Made by a program: the position numbers and the translations under genes. DNA of 64,000 nt. Source: Capniomyces stellatus. Taxonomy: Eukaryota > Kickxellomycota > Harpellomycetes > Harpellales > Legeriomycetaceae. The stretch covers positions 1 to 64,000 of the forward strand of contig LUVW01000009.1 in assembly GCA_001661515.1 (NCBI GenBank), in the 5' to 3' direction. The notes beneath the pieces are model-generated. The model saw only the letters and a program-made list of their open reading frames with translations, was not told the DNA's origin and made no database searches. Every line of letters begins with the position of its first letter. Within the stretch, counting starts at the first letter, position 1. Below are positions 9,580-21,600 of this stretch, in pieces.

Positions 9580-12500
9580 GAATTGCTTAAAAATTGCTTA
9601 AAAATGTACATTCAAATAATACTACTTTACTTAGTTTCTTATGCTGTCGATTTCAAACAAATAATACTCCTGGGTTACACGGCTACGCTTTTATTACCAC
9701 TAACCACACTCATCACCTTTTACTCTAGTTCCAACTTCAACTTTTTTTTATTATTATTGAGACTCTGGCTTCAATTTTTACTTTTTATTTTAGTCAACAT
9801 TGTCCACATTTTAATACTTGTTGATAACTTGCTAATTAACAGAGTAATCCAAACTGTACCTCCTTCACGAACAGTCATTTCATTAAAGGCTTTCTCCAAC
9901 ATTTTATTCAGTGCTATTGTCTTTTTCCTCAAGCTTTACAGAAAATGTTGTACTGAATTTACATACCATCTCCTTATTTCTAATCTGTTGTGTTTGACTA
10001 TTGGCTATATTCTCGGTCTAAACTGTTGCATTCCAGTTATAGGATAGATTATTAAACTTCAGGAATTAAACTGGTTCGCGTTGAATGCTTTGTGGTCTAC
10101 ATCACAACTAAAGTGGGGTTTAAGCTAAATGCGATATTAAAAAGGATTGTGTGGAGCATTGGTTGATTCGAATCGTTATAATAACAACGCACATAAAATG
10201 ATCACAGCGACAACTCGGTTCCACTTTAATACGCTTTAATTGCAAACCATTGTAATCGATGTTGCCATTATCATGCTTATGACACATCTGTGCCTTTTTA
10301 TATCCAATAAAGCAAGCTGGTTGCAAACAACGCCATCTCAGCCAAACAGTTCTTTTTTTTGGATGTCTGAAGTTAATCTTGGTTAATTTCATGATTAAAG
10401 TTATTATATTACGTTACACGAATGCGTTTAAGTTGCTTTTTACGTATTAGTTTAATAAGTCTAATTAAATAGTTATAAAAAGTAAGGTTATAGGTTTAAA
10501 AAAAACATGGTTCCAGGCAAAACACAAGTAAAATCAATGCTTGGGAAATTTTAAAGTGAAAAAAAACGTGTCCGAGTCAAAAGTACTGATTGTGAAGATC
10601 CTAATACAGCTCCTTTAAAACACCCCTAGTTGTATTAAGATTTACCAAACACGCTTTAGTTATCCTTGGCTATTGTCTGTACATCAATCAATCATTTATC
10701 CAGCTAGACCCTACTAGACCCTACTAGACCGCTCGGGTATGTTACGTTCGGATTCTTTTTTCTATTGATGACTAAGAGGTTGTATATGGGTAAACATGGC
10801 AGGTTTGGCATATAACCAAGGTATGCGGACCCCAACTATATTTAATCGGGCTATAAGATAGACCAGTCTCGCTGGAAAAATCTCAGAAAACTAATTTGTT
10901 TGAGCTTTTAATTTGTTATTTCGATTGCTATAGTGGTATTGGTGAGGGGAGGGTGATGGTTGTAAGTATTTTTAACTTGTTTAGCTATACTCCTCATAAG
11001 ACTGTTCAACTAGTCAAAAGTAAGGTTTGGGACATTTAACAAAATGATAAACCCAGTTGATGAATTTTCGACATAATGAGTAATTTGTAATAGCGGCATA
11101 AATTATTTGTTTACCTTTTCATATAACAAACAATTCCCAATAAAAAAAAACCTCGCAATAAAAATAACAAACAAACCCCAGTAGATTAGAAAAAAAGGTA
11201 CCTTTGTTAAGAATGTAGAACCATCGTAGAAGCGAATTGTTTTCCAAGTCAATTAACGAGATTCTTTTTCTAATTATATTTTGTCTAATTAACAATGAGC
11301 ATAGATTTGGTAATCAAACGCCCAAGTAATACATTCCAAACCATTATAACCAACAATAATTTACGTGCAATGCAAAACGTTCAGCATTTTTTAGGGTGCC
11401 AAACTGATTTATTAAACCACCCCCCTCCCCTCATACCTTTGTTTAACCAGCCTCGATGGTTTAACAGTTTAGAAGTATACATTCCAAGACCCTCAATCTA
11501 AAGAGAATCCATAATTTGAAATCACTACCCCAATTACTGTCAACGGTTTATATGGCAAGACTAGGTTCGAATAAGTACGGTTAATAATTACCAGGCTTTA
11601 AAACACCAGTTCCACATCAAAAGTTAAGTATGCTGTCATAGGGAGTATTAAAAGTACCGTATCAATTCCTGTTGCTCCACAGCGCCATAGTATCCAGAGG
11701 GGACGATTGGTGCGTAAAAAAAAATGCGAGAATAAGTCTAATACCAGCTATAAAGTATATACCGACCTTGCTAAGTGCCATTATCTGTTTGGCCCACGTA
11801 CCAAGCGTTGAGCCAAAGTATGATATGTATAATATTTACTTGATTTTATTTGAAATGTAGCTTGGCTCTTTGTAACTTTTTTTTTCTTTCATTTTCTTCC
11901 GTTTTAACTCATTGCAAGTATTTACGTTTAGCTTTAATTTGAAAACTTGTGTACTTTTGTACCACATTAAATACAGATAACATGGTGTATGTTACATAAA
12001 ATGTTTGTTTGTCAAGTAAAGAACATTTACACCCAATTACTCGAAAAATAATCGAGTTGCCCAAAAAAAGGGGGGTATTCTGAGGGGGGGGTTAGTATAC
12101 CAAATCCATCAAATTAGCCACTCAAAGCAGCCTTTCAACACTGGGAGGAAGATTAGCAACGCACTATAGTGTATATAAGGATTACATTTAATGCGGGGTT
12201 TTTATGTTCAAAAAGATTGATGTTCGAGTATTATATAACCAAATGCACTACGTCTATAATTCTATATCTCATAAACCTTAGTTTGTAACAAACAGCATCG
12301 AGTTGATGGCTGAAAATAGCGAAATCGAGTACATTGCGGGTTGACTCTGTTTTACCCAGACTTCTTAACTGAGTTGTTTTATTTCTACAGCCGTGTTAAG
12401 TTATACGACAACGTAGTATTACTTGATTTATTTTCTGATTAATATGTGCTAGGTTTAAATTTGTTTTGTGTCCGATTTGGTATCCATTAATCACAAATGA

Positions 12501-15026
12501 CCATGTATGGTTGAAATGGGAAAAATAGACCCCCGTTGTCTAAAACCGAGGCCAAGAAGATACCGTACTGGATAAAACTTCAGTAATGGTAAAAAAGATA
12601 CTGGATAGAACAAATACACCAATTTTGACAATAATAGAAATAGGCAGCATCTGAAGGGTAATGGGTAGGACTGTGCTAAATAGGATTGAAACGTGATGGT
12701 GTACGTACAAATCTTAGTTTCGGTCGATAACATGTGTTTTCCAACCTTTGGAATAATTAGTGGCAGCTCGAGCAAATAAGTCTTTGCAAATAGTGGTATA
12801 ACGAGTTCTCCACGTTTTATCAAGATTGGGTTTGGTTTTAAGTCCAATCGATTGGACTAGAAAGACCTGAAATGAACTACAAAGCCGGGGCAACTTTTGG
12901 CTCGATGTTGCTATTTTATTTATTTATTGTAAGATGACATTGCTATTTTTGATAAACAAATAGGCTGTTTTTTTTAGCAAATACCTTTTTTCACTAACAA
13001 AAGTAGAATGCATTTAATTTTATAATTATTTTTGCTTTTATTTTTGTTTTTGTTTTTGTTTTTTATTTTAAAAAACCCCCCAATATGAAGCTTTGGAAAT
13101 TTGTTTTGGAGCTAAAATCAGATGGGTGACTAAAATAGGCGGCAATTATAATCGACTGCTTTAAATGCAAAACAAAGATCGTATAGTAGCAAATAGATTT
13201 AATAAGCTTTTTTTCCCGGTTCTTTATTTTTAACTTGCTCAAGTAGAGTTCATTTTTTATATTTTTTTTTATCGAATTTGAATAGGCAACTTTTAGTTCG
13301 TTGTTTTATATGAACTGAGGGGGGGAGAGATTTCGTTTCTTTTTCAAAATTGTAAAGCCAATTGGAGATTTGGCTCAAGTTTATTGTTAAGCTTAATGTT
13401 TTGATAAAAAGAAAAATCAGAAAACAAAAAGGCTATAAAACCAAAACTTGACTGCTAAGTATTGATGATTACGAATGTAGTGTGCAAATAGGCTACCAAT
13501 TTGTACAGTGTATCACAAATTATAAAGTTAAAACAAGAAACAAAACAGCAGAAAAGATGGAATGGTAAACAACACCAAATAAAATAGGACGAGAAGTATA
13601 AACGGACGCGCTTCTACGCTTTTAGCAAAGTGTTGGTTGTTTAATATCGATAGTTTGGCAAAGTTATTATTTTTGAAGTCCAGTTGTTAATTTTAGCAAT
13701 CCTGTTTTAATGTGTTGAAGTCAAGTTGAGCAAGCAAGTATGTATAAGCGAGATGAGCTTTGAAACGGATATAGCTTATAGCAACTTTTGAACTCGGATA
13801 ATAGAAGCGGGTTTATTAAATAGCATTCTAAAAAAAACAATGCCAATAAGCGACCGGAAGTCTCCTTACTTGGTTTAGCTGGGTTGGTCCAAATAGTTCT
13901 TTTTTTCTTTTTCTGAAGCTATTTTTTTTCGTTGTAGATGTTTTTCTAAAGTTTGAAGTCAGTTAGCTAAAATTTTAGTCGAGATAATAAAGCTTTAGCT
14001 AATGTTGGAAAAGTTTGAAGCATTGGGATAGACGGAAAAATAGAGTTTTAGTTTGGGCAAGCCAGTTTTGGATTTACTAATTAGCGAGTACAATTAAGTT
14101 TTATTCAAAATTACATAATACACAAACTTCTAAATAGATTAAACCATAAAAGTTTGCTTCAAATTTGCGAAATAATAGGAAAAGAGTAGAAAAAGAATAA
14201 AATTTAAAAAAAGAAATATAAACTAAAATCGTATAAGCTTATGATTTACTAAGTATCTGAAATATAGCTCTGGAATAAAAAGGTGCTAGTATATAGAAAG
14301 TAGTGTAAATTAAATAAAAGCAATTTATCAGACCCGCTAATAGCAAAAAATAAATACTTCAAAGGACATTGTTGGTATCTTCAAGCCCAAAGCCCAAAAA
14401 GCGTAAAAAAAATACACACAAAGTGTAAAACGTTAAACATTAAACTTCTTTTTTATTTTTTATTTTTTTTTGATTATATACGGACAATTTCATGAAATAT
14501 CGACTCCCAAAAAAGTAAAAGATAACAACTAGTAAACGGCGAATAGCAACAGTGAATTAAAACATACCATATAACCAGCATTGTAGTCGGCAATTAGTTA
14601 ATGCAGAACGCGGGCCAAACTCGGAGTACAAATACAAATTCGATTCACCACTTTAATTCCACAATATTGTAATTTATTGGATTGAATTGAGAATTCAAAA
14701 AGCAAAAACAACCGAATAGAGACATTGTAACCTTGCATGCATAGATTGCAAGGGTATAGCTGGAGAACTTCCGAGAATAGTTATCTATACATGAGATATA
14801 TCTACAATAGTAAAGCCCAGGACATTGAAAGCAAGGCAAAATCAGTATTAGGAAAAAGCAAAACAGGCAATTTAGACTGTGGAAGGACATACAAGGAATA
14901 GATAAAAAAAAAGTGTGTGTTAGGGGCAGCTTTGGTACAAGGCCTGAAAAAAAAGAACAAGTAGATAAAAAGTCCTTCGTAGCGAAATATAAACGCTAGC
15001 AAAAAAACGTTCATAGATACAGTAGG
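9580..15026. other. 5.4-kb region without recognisable genes
   Basis: Only short open frames occur, for example 9583-10047 (+, hydrophobic and low complexity), 11295-11501 (+) and 12491-12847 (-). None shows a domain I know or a convincing splice pattern. There are many A and T runs. The final part presumably holds the PAK promoter and 5' UTR. Confidence 0.5.
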
Positions 15027-18000
15027 ATGAGTAATTGGGACAACATGGAGGATACACAGCTTGTTGGACAGAAGGAAAAGGATATAAGGCTTGACCTTGG
15101 AGGAACCTTTATGGATTCAAAAATGAACAGCGACATGTCAATGAAGCTGGAGTTTTCGGAGCAATTTGTTCCACAAAGAAGCGCACCGGCACCGCCACCA
15201 CTAAGGCATTCAAGCTCAATGACAGTATTGCAGGATAAAGATTATACAGAGGAGCTACTAGGAAGCAGGGTAAATCCGGAGTGGAAAAGTCCGAGTAGAT
15301 CAAAAACGGTGAAGATTGTGCAAAGCCAGAGTTCAGGCAGCAACAAACTGAACCGCGTTTCACAAATAAAGAGCTCGAGGCCTGCGCCACCAGCACCCAA
15401 GAAGCTTGGGAGCCGCCAGACAAACAAGCAAATGGTGCACAGTAGCAGCACGCTTAATCTGCAAAGAAGCAAAACTTCACCAGGGTTCCAAAACGGCGGA
15501 TTTCAGAACAAAAGGGATGGAGGCGACAAGAAACTGAACAGCACGTATTTGGGAGCGCTTGAGCCTGTCCAGTCAGATCCTAATCTCAGTGGCCGTTCAA
15601 TAAAGGGCGTTCTAAACAACTTGGTCAGCTCAATGACAGGTGAGAATAAGCCGATGATTATTGGGCTCATAATACAAATAAGGATGGTTGGGAGAGTAGG
15701 CGAGATCAGGTCACAATTTATCAAATGTTAGTAACGTGATTGATTATATGTTTTGATTGCAATGTTGTGCTATGGTAGATCTATTGTCAGGAGAGAAGAG
15801 AACAGGTATCTCAGCGCCATATAACCCTATACACCTGACTCATGTGGGAGTTGATAACAAGACCGGGGAATTTACGGTAACTGTTACTTCTAGTATTGCA
15901 TTTATATATCAAATGAAGTAGAGTGAAGGGAAATAAAAACAGATCAATAGTCAGTAAAAGGTGGTTTCAGAGTTACAAACCGGCTAAGATGGATTGTTTG
16001 TAATCTAACAATATTGTTGAAACTGTAGGGGCTGCCGCGAGAGTGGTCATCACTATTAAGAGACGCAGGTATTTCAAAGCAAGATCAAGAGAAAAACCAA
16101 GAGGTAATTATACTTTTACTAAAGAAGCTAGAGTAAATCTCAAAGTAGTGATGGATCAGCCATAGCGTGTTGAAACATAAATATAGTGTAATGTAGTAAA
16201 TAGTATTATAAAACAAAATGGAAAATTTTATGGTGATTAGGCGGTGATACAGGTTATGGAGTTTTATCAGGCAAACAATATACATCTTGGCGACAGAGTG
16301 TGGAAGAAAATGGAGGCAGCAGGCAGAGCTGCGAACCACGACAACGGAGACGACTATGACACATCTGATGACGGCAGCAATATATGGAGTCCAATATCAG
16401 GGCACAATGAGCTAAATGAAAGTCAGTCGTCAGATTCGATAATATACATGTCTAAAATCAATCCAGAATGTAAGTATAGAATGATTTGATGGATGTTTAC
16501 TGGCTGATAGTAGAGAGATATGAGAGGATTATTAGTATTAATGCTAGTAGTATTATTAATGATATTGAGACTGACGAAATGTAATGGAAATGGAAATTAG
16601 TGCACAACAATTCAGGGTTGGAAAGTTCACCACCTCAACTCCCGCCAATTCAGCAGATTTCGCAGGGTTTCAGTGACATTACAGGAGAAGATATGCGGGT
16701 TTTTGATAGCGGTGAAGGTAACGGACAGCAGGCAGCAGTAGCAAAGGGGACTGTAGAAGAGCAGATTGGAGAAAGGGATGCGAGATTATTGCGTGAAAAT
16801 GACGAGGATGAGCCTCTTAGTATAATGGTTAGGGATAGAGTAGGATCAAATACGGTGAATGTGGAGAACGCGAATGCAAACAGCCGCAAAACAAGAACCG
16901 ATAAAAATTCTGAACTATCAACAGAAACGTCAGTCAATACTTTGGCGTCAGGCCAAAGCCAAGTCCAGGATCATAATCATAATCAGAATCAGAATCAGAA
17001 TCAAGAGCAAAATTACTCGATAAGTGGAACGGAAATGACTAGTCAAAGCAACAAACATCAAACCCAAGTCCAAACCCAGATTCTAAACCAAAGTCTACAG
17101 AAACAACAAACAGCGATCCCAAAGCCAAAAATACAATCACAAATACAACCACAAGCAGAAACTAAAATCAAAACGCAACTCCAGATTCATACAACGACAA
17201 TGACTCAACAACAACAGCATTACCAACAACATCAGCTTCAGCAAATACAGATGCAAAAAAACAAGATCCAACAACAACAAGTTCAATACCAACAACAAAA
17301 ACAGCTACAACAACAGCAATACAACAATCAAGCAAAGTCTTTAAATACAGGAAATGGTATAGTAAACCAGCAATCAAAGCAACTATTTCTATCCAAATCA
17401 CAGATCCAACCACTCCAAAACAGTACAAACACACATCAACATCAGAATTTGAACTTCAATAACAACCTAAACCACAACCTAAACCTCAACCATAACCACA
17501 GTCATAACTATAACCAATACTACAATCAGGCTACAAATACAAATACAAATACAAGTGTAAATACAAGTGTAAATGCAGTTACAAATCATCAAATCAACCA
17601 ATCCAAGTCCAAGTCCAAGTCCAAGTCCAAAATAGGCCTTAAAAGCTCGGGTTTGCCAATGGTTTCCAACTCCAAACACGACAAGCCAATTTCACGACCA
17701 AAACCGCAGTCAAACGAGCCATCAATGGAGGTGGTTGTAGCCCGACTAAAGTCCATCTGCAACAGCAACGACCCAACCAAACTGTACAAGAGCCTGTTTA
17801 AGATTGGCCAGGGCGCAAGTGGCGGTGTGTTTACTGCCCAGCCAATTGGAAGCCAAAGAATTGTTGCTATCAAGCAAATGAACCTGGAACTCCAGCCAAA
17901 GAAAGATCTGATCATCAACGAGATTCTAGTGATGAGAGAAAGCAAACATAAAAACGTCGTCAATTTTATTGATAGCTTCTTGCATAAGGAGGATCTCTGG

Positions 18001-18621
18001 GTAGTTATGGAGTACATGGAGGGCGGGTCGCTTACTGATGTTGTGACAAACAGCCTGATGACCGAATCTCAAATAGCAACAGTGTGCAGAGAGACTTTAG
18101 AGGGATTGGATCACCTGCATAGCAAGGGTGTGATCCATCGTGACATCAAGTCCGACAACATTTTATTATCCATGAATGGTGACATCAAACTCACTGACTT
18201 TGGGTTCTGTGCCCAGCTGACTGACTCTGGAAACAAACGAACAACAATGGTCGGAACTCCCTACTGGATGGCCCCCGAAGTCGTAACCAGAAAGGAGTAT
18301 GGCCCAAAGGTCGATGTTTGGTCCCTCGGTATCATGGCTATAGAAATGGTCGAGGGTGAGCCTCCTTATCTCAACGAGAATCCCCTGAGAGCCCTGTATA
18401 TGATAGCAACCAATGGAACTCCAAAGATCCAAAACCCCGAGTCACTGTCCTACACATTCAGAGACTTTTTGAGTAAAGCCTTGATTGTTAATCCGGACTT
18501 GAGGCCCTCAGCAAGAGCCATCCTTAACCACCCTTTTATTCAAAAGTCCGGGCCTTTAAGCCTTTTAAGCCCTTTAATTCGCGCTGCCAGAGAATCCAAC
18601 AAAAACAATATCATTAATTGA
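15027..18621 (+). CDS. p21-activated kinase (Ste20/PAK family)
   Basis: Serine/threonine kinase activated by Cdc42/Rac-type GTPases, acting in polarity and MAPK signalling. Five exons in phase: 15027-15639, 15791-15876, 16029-16103, 16253-16469 and 16601-18621, giving 1003 aa. The CRIB motif at about 211-236 ([20 protein letters not shown], then EFTGLP) is built across the exon 2/3 junction. A long low-complexity linker (about 430-700) is rich in Gln, Asn and (SK)n. The kinase domain is about 724-980 with glycine loop GQGASGG, Lys755 in VAIK, catalytic Asp845 in [11 protein letters not shown] at 863, and the PAK signature GTPYWMAPE. There is no PH domain, so it is closer to Ste20 than Cla4. 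Pro-rich stretches near 50 and 120 could bind SH3 proteins. Confidence 0.95.
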
Positions 18622-18913
18622 TTACCTCTCCCCTTACTCCTGGTATCAATCCCCCCCCCCTCCTACTAAACATATAATTGCTTATTTATTAATCTATTTA
18701 TGTTTACCAATCCGTTAATTTATAAACATGTACCTTCTAACTACTGTTATATTACTCCCATATTTCATTTACTGCCCCTTTCTCACATTTCAATTCAATT
18801 TCAAATACAATATTTTTTACACTATCACTTTTTTTCTTCCTATCAAATTCAGACATAATTATACTTTAAAATCTAACCCTTTTATAGCTTATATATATTA
18901 CAAGCATACCAAA

Positions 18914-18990
18914 CTCAATTCAATTCAATTCAATTCAATACAGTTTGATTCAATACAGTTTGATTCAATACAGTTTGATTCAGTAAAAAC
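18914..18990. repeat. tandem CAATT (5 bp) and 15-bp repeats
   Basis: About five CAATT units are followed by three 15-bp units (CAATACAGTTTGATT). Copy C has only a short version and copy A is interrupted by its N in this same stretch, so it is a length-variable microsatellite. Confidence 0.8.
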
Positions 18991-19164
18991 CACGCCTGAA
19001 CTGTGTAAAATCAAGGTGCAGCAAACCAGCAACATTTGTTGTGCTAGGTTTCATGATGTTATTAGAATCAACCAAAGTATGTAATGCACACAAATTGGTG
19101 ACGACATTGCTAGAAAAACTAGACAGGGATAAACCAGGCAGGAATAAACTAGAATAAATAGGAA

Positions 19165-19218
19165 ACTGAACCATACTGAACCATATTGAACCATACTGAA
19201 CCACACTGAACCACACTG
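19165..19218. repeat. 10-bp tandem repeat (CTGAACCAYA)n
   Basis: About five imperfect units lie 85 bp upstream of tRNA-Asn. Copy C carries a shorter version at about 22905-22930. Confidence 0.8.
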
Positions 19219-19300
19219 GTCAACTTGAACAGGCTGAACAAAGCATAATGAGTCCGTTGGGCGGTTTATGACAACAAGTGGCGGAAAAAAAAAGCAACCT

Positions 19301-19374
19301 GCTTTCGTGGCGCAATTGGCTAGCGCGTCTGACTGTTAATCAGGAGGTTGCTAGTTCAAGCCTAGCCGAGAGCG
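19301..19374 (+). tRNA. tRNA-Asn(GTT)
   Basis: 74 nt, same sequence and structure as 3185-3258: acceptor GCTTTCG/CGAGAGC and anticodon loop CTGTTAA. Confidence 0.94.
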
Positions 19375-19390
19375 GAGTAGTGAGGATTTA

Positions 19391-19461
19391 GCGTTAGTAG
19401 TATAGCGGTAGAATAGTTGCCTTCCAAGCAATTGGCCCGGGTTCGACTCCCGGCTGACGCA
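19391..19461 (+). tRNA. tRNA-Gly(TCC)
   Basis: 71 nt, anticodon loop CTTCCAA, acceptor GCGTTAG/CTGACGC, 16 nt after tRNA-Asn. Confidence 0.93.
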
Positions 19462-19479
19462 GATCTCACTTTTATCTTN

Positions 19480-19651
19480 TCTTTTTGTGGCGCTTCTGTG
19501 TGGCCTCCAGCTCTGAGTTTAGCTGGTTGAATTGCTCTTCGGCAATAGCAATTCTTTCCAGAAGTTGGATGTTTTGAGTCTCCAACTCTGAATATTTGTT
19601 TTCAGCATCTTGCAGCTGAGTGGCTGAAACTTGCATATTAATGTCAGACAT
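19480..19651 (-). pseudogene. coiled-coil ORF start, gag-like, cut by gap
   Basis: An ATG at 19651 opens a frame of at least 57 codons that runs into the N at 19479 without a stop. The product is a heptad-rich coiled coil with no Cys. About 80 bp upstream are GGTGGAGAACC and the 255-bp tRNA-like repeat, an arrangement that would suit LTR, leader and gag of a retrotransposon. Calling it gag is inference; a truncated host coiled-coil gene is possible. The DNA after the gap may not be adjacent to copy B in the genome. Confidence 0.4.
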
Positions 19652-19729
19652 AGTAATGTAAGCACTAATATAAGCTTTGGATATTGAATTATAAGATAGG
19701 CTATCTTAATTTCAATAAAGGTTCTCCAC

Positions 19730-19984
19730 CAATGATAAGTATCTATTTGATAGATATCTTTGTTAAGAATTTGATATGGTTTATTGGATTAATAACATAC
19801 TCATTAAATATATGTTGGCCAACATAATAGCTTTTATGTTGGGCTTATGGAGATAATAGCAAGTAAATATATAAAATAATAAATACTAAGTAATGTAAAT
19901 AAAATAGGTCGGGTGCTCGGAATCGAACCGAGAACCTATTGACTCGGACAATGTAGCCTTAACCAACTATACTAATTGGCTTGT
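19730..19984 (-). repeat. tRNA-like head plus AT tail, copy 2
   Basis: Inverted copy of 2143-2397. Unlike copy 1 it is followed on the minus strand by GGTGGAGAACC and the coiled-coil ORF. Its outer edge lies about 28 bp from the Ty3-type integrase fragment, transcribed in the other direction. Confidence 0.65.
19907..19984 (-). pseudogene. tRNA-like sequence with intact A and B boxes
   Basis: The T arm is perfect (CTCGG TTCGATT CCGAG), the B box GGTTCGATTCC and A box TAGTATAGTTGG are consensus, and the anticodon-like arm is CATTG TCCGAGT CAATA. But C occupies the invariant U33 position, and the 5' flank does not pair with the acceptor end CACCCGACC. It may recruit TFIIIC but cannot fold as a normal tRNA. 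Confidence 0.6.
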
Positions 19985-20012
19985 ATAATTGGTTGCGTAA
20001 CAACCTGGACAC

Positions 20013-21484
20013 TTGAGTGGCAAACCAGATTTGTTGTCTAGAAGATCGGAATACAAAGGACAAAAATTGGAAGAGACACCTATATTGCAGAAAAAACACT
20101 TTATTCAGTCAATCACAGCCCCAATAAACGCATTTCTAGAAGAAATATCCAGCTTTTCAAGAAACAATCACAGTGAAATCAAAGACAAAATATCAGCCAT
20201 AAGACAAAAGTATCCAAAACTCAGCATCAGTTTAAACAAAGACAACATGCTTTACTACGTCAACAGCAAGATTTACGTACCTGAGTATTTAATTCTAAAA
20301 GTATTCCAACAGAATCCGACTCATTACCAGCGGGACACTTTGGCATAAGCAAAAACACCGACCTAGTCAGCAGGGACTTTTGGTTCCCAAAGATGAGAGC
20401 CTATATCAAGGACTACATAAAAACCTGTGAAACCTGTAGCCGAGCAAAGCCATCAAGACACAAAAAGTACGGTCTGCTTCAGCCTCTGCCTACAGCCAAC
20501 AAGCCATGGGAATCAGTAACTCTAGATTTCAAAACAGATTTACCGGAATCAAACCGCAACACCACGATCCTGGTGGTAGTGGATCGATTCACCAAAATGT
20601 CGCACTTTGTACCTCTGGTCAAATTGCCCGACGCTAACGACACAGCAACAGCATTCCTGAACAACATTTTCAGAATTCACGGCCTACCTAAAGAAATAAT
20701 ATCAGATCGAGGTGTTCAATTCACCTCTAAATTCTGGCATAGCTTGTTTTCCCAGCTAGGAGTCACACTCAAACTATCATCCGCTTTTCACCCAGAGACG
20801 GACGGTCAAACGGAAAGAATAAACCAGATCCTGGAGCAATACCTCAGAATGTTTGTAACTTACCAGCAGGACAATTGGACTCAACTTATCCCTATCGCAG
20901 AATTCTCGTATAATAACTCCATCCAAGCCTCGACCAAAACATCGCCCTTCTTTGCCCTCTACGGTTATGACCCGCGCTTCGAGCCACCTATATCAGTACA
21001 GATAGAAGTACCCATTGCCAACAAAAGAATTCAAGAAATATACACTTTACACAAAAAGATGAAGGAAAACCTGGAGCTGGCAAGGGACTCACAGAAACTC
21101 CATGCAGATAAAACCCGAATAAAAAACCCAGAGTTTGAAATAGGATCCAAGGTGTGGCTCTCTAAAAAAAATATACAAACAACACGCCCATCAAACAAAC
21201 TCGATTGGAAAAAACTAGGCCCTTACCGAGTAATCAAGAAAATCAACAGCGTCACTTACAAACTGAAACTTCCCAAAACCATGAAAATTCACAACGCCTT
21301 TCACTCCTCGCTACTAGAACCCGCACACCCAAACACTATTCCAGGAAGAACAACAGAAGCACCGCCGCCAGTGCTAGTCAAAGGACAAGAAGAATACCTA
21401 GTAAAAGAAATACTCGATTCAAAAATTGTTAGAGGAAAACTCAAGTATAGGATAGACTGGGAAGGTTACTGTCATGAATCATAA
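20013..21484 (+). pseudogene. Ty3/gypsy chromovirus integrase region, 5'-truncated
   Basis: The first frame (20013-20348) begins in the RNase H/connection end (KPDLLSRRSEY) and the second (to 21484) holds the integrase. They are offset by one base near 20300-20345. The zinc-binding part keeps GHFG and C-x2-C (CETCSRAK). The core keeps the Asp, Asp, Glu residues in LDFKTDLP, SDRGVQF and HPETDGQTERIN. A chromodomain starts at the C-terminus (EEYLVKEILDSKI, YRIDWEGY) but stops almost at once. Gag, protease and RT are absent here; an RT relic lies at 25.7-26.4 kb. It is a dead element, best placed with Tf1/Ty3-like chromoviruses by the chromodomain. Confidence 0.85.
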
Positions 21485-21600
21485 TGACTAAGTGCTTGTA
21501 GTCATAAATTAAAATGACTAAGTGCTTGTAGTCATAAATTAAAATGACTAAGTGCTTGTTGTCATGAATTAAAATGACTACATTGCCTGTCATACAATTA
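21483..21600 (+). repeat. 30-bp tandem repeat at the end of the element
   Basis: Three full units and one partial unit of AATGACTAAGTGCTTGTAGT plus ten more bases. It starts exactly where the chromodomain frame ends and may mark the 3' LTR start or polypurine region. Confidence 0.85.

Larger units (their letters stand above)
18875..19478 (+). repeat. tRNA-cluster duplication, copy B (partial)
   Basis: It begins about 250 bp after the PAK stop codon and matches 22640-23190 up to the N at 19479. It holds tRNA-Asn and tRNA-Gly(TCC) only. The spacer before tRNA-Asn (CTGAACTGTGTAAAATCAAG onwards) is shared with copy C, and its CTAACCCTTTTATAGC start is closest to copy A. Confidence 0.85.

Noticed and set aside
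9583..10047. 154-codon hydrophobic frame after the penta-EF gene
   Set aside because: It is low-complexity Leu/Phe/Ile/Thr from T-rich DNA, with no domain and probable overlap with the 3' UTR.
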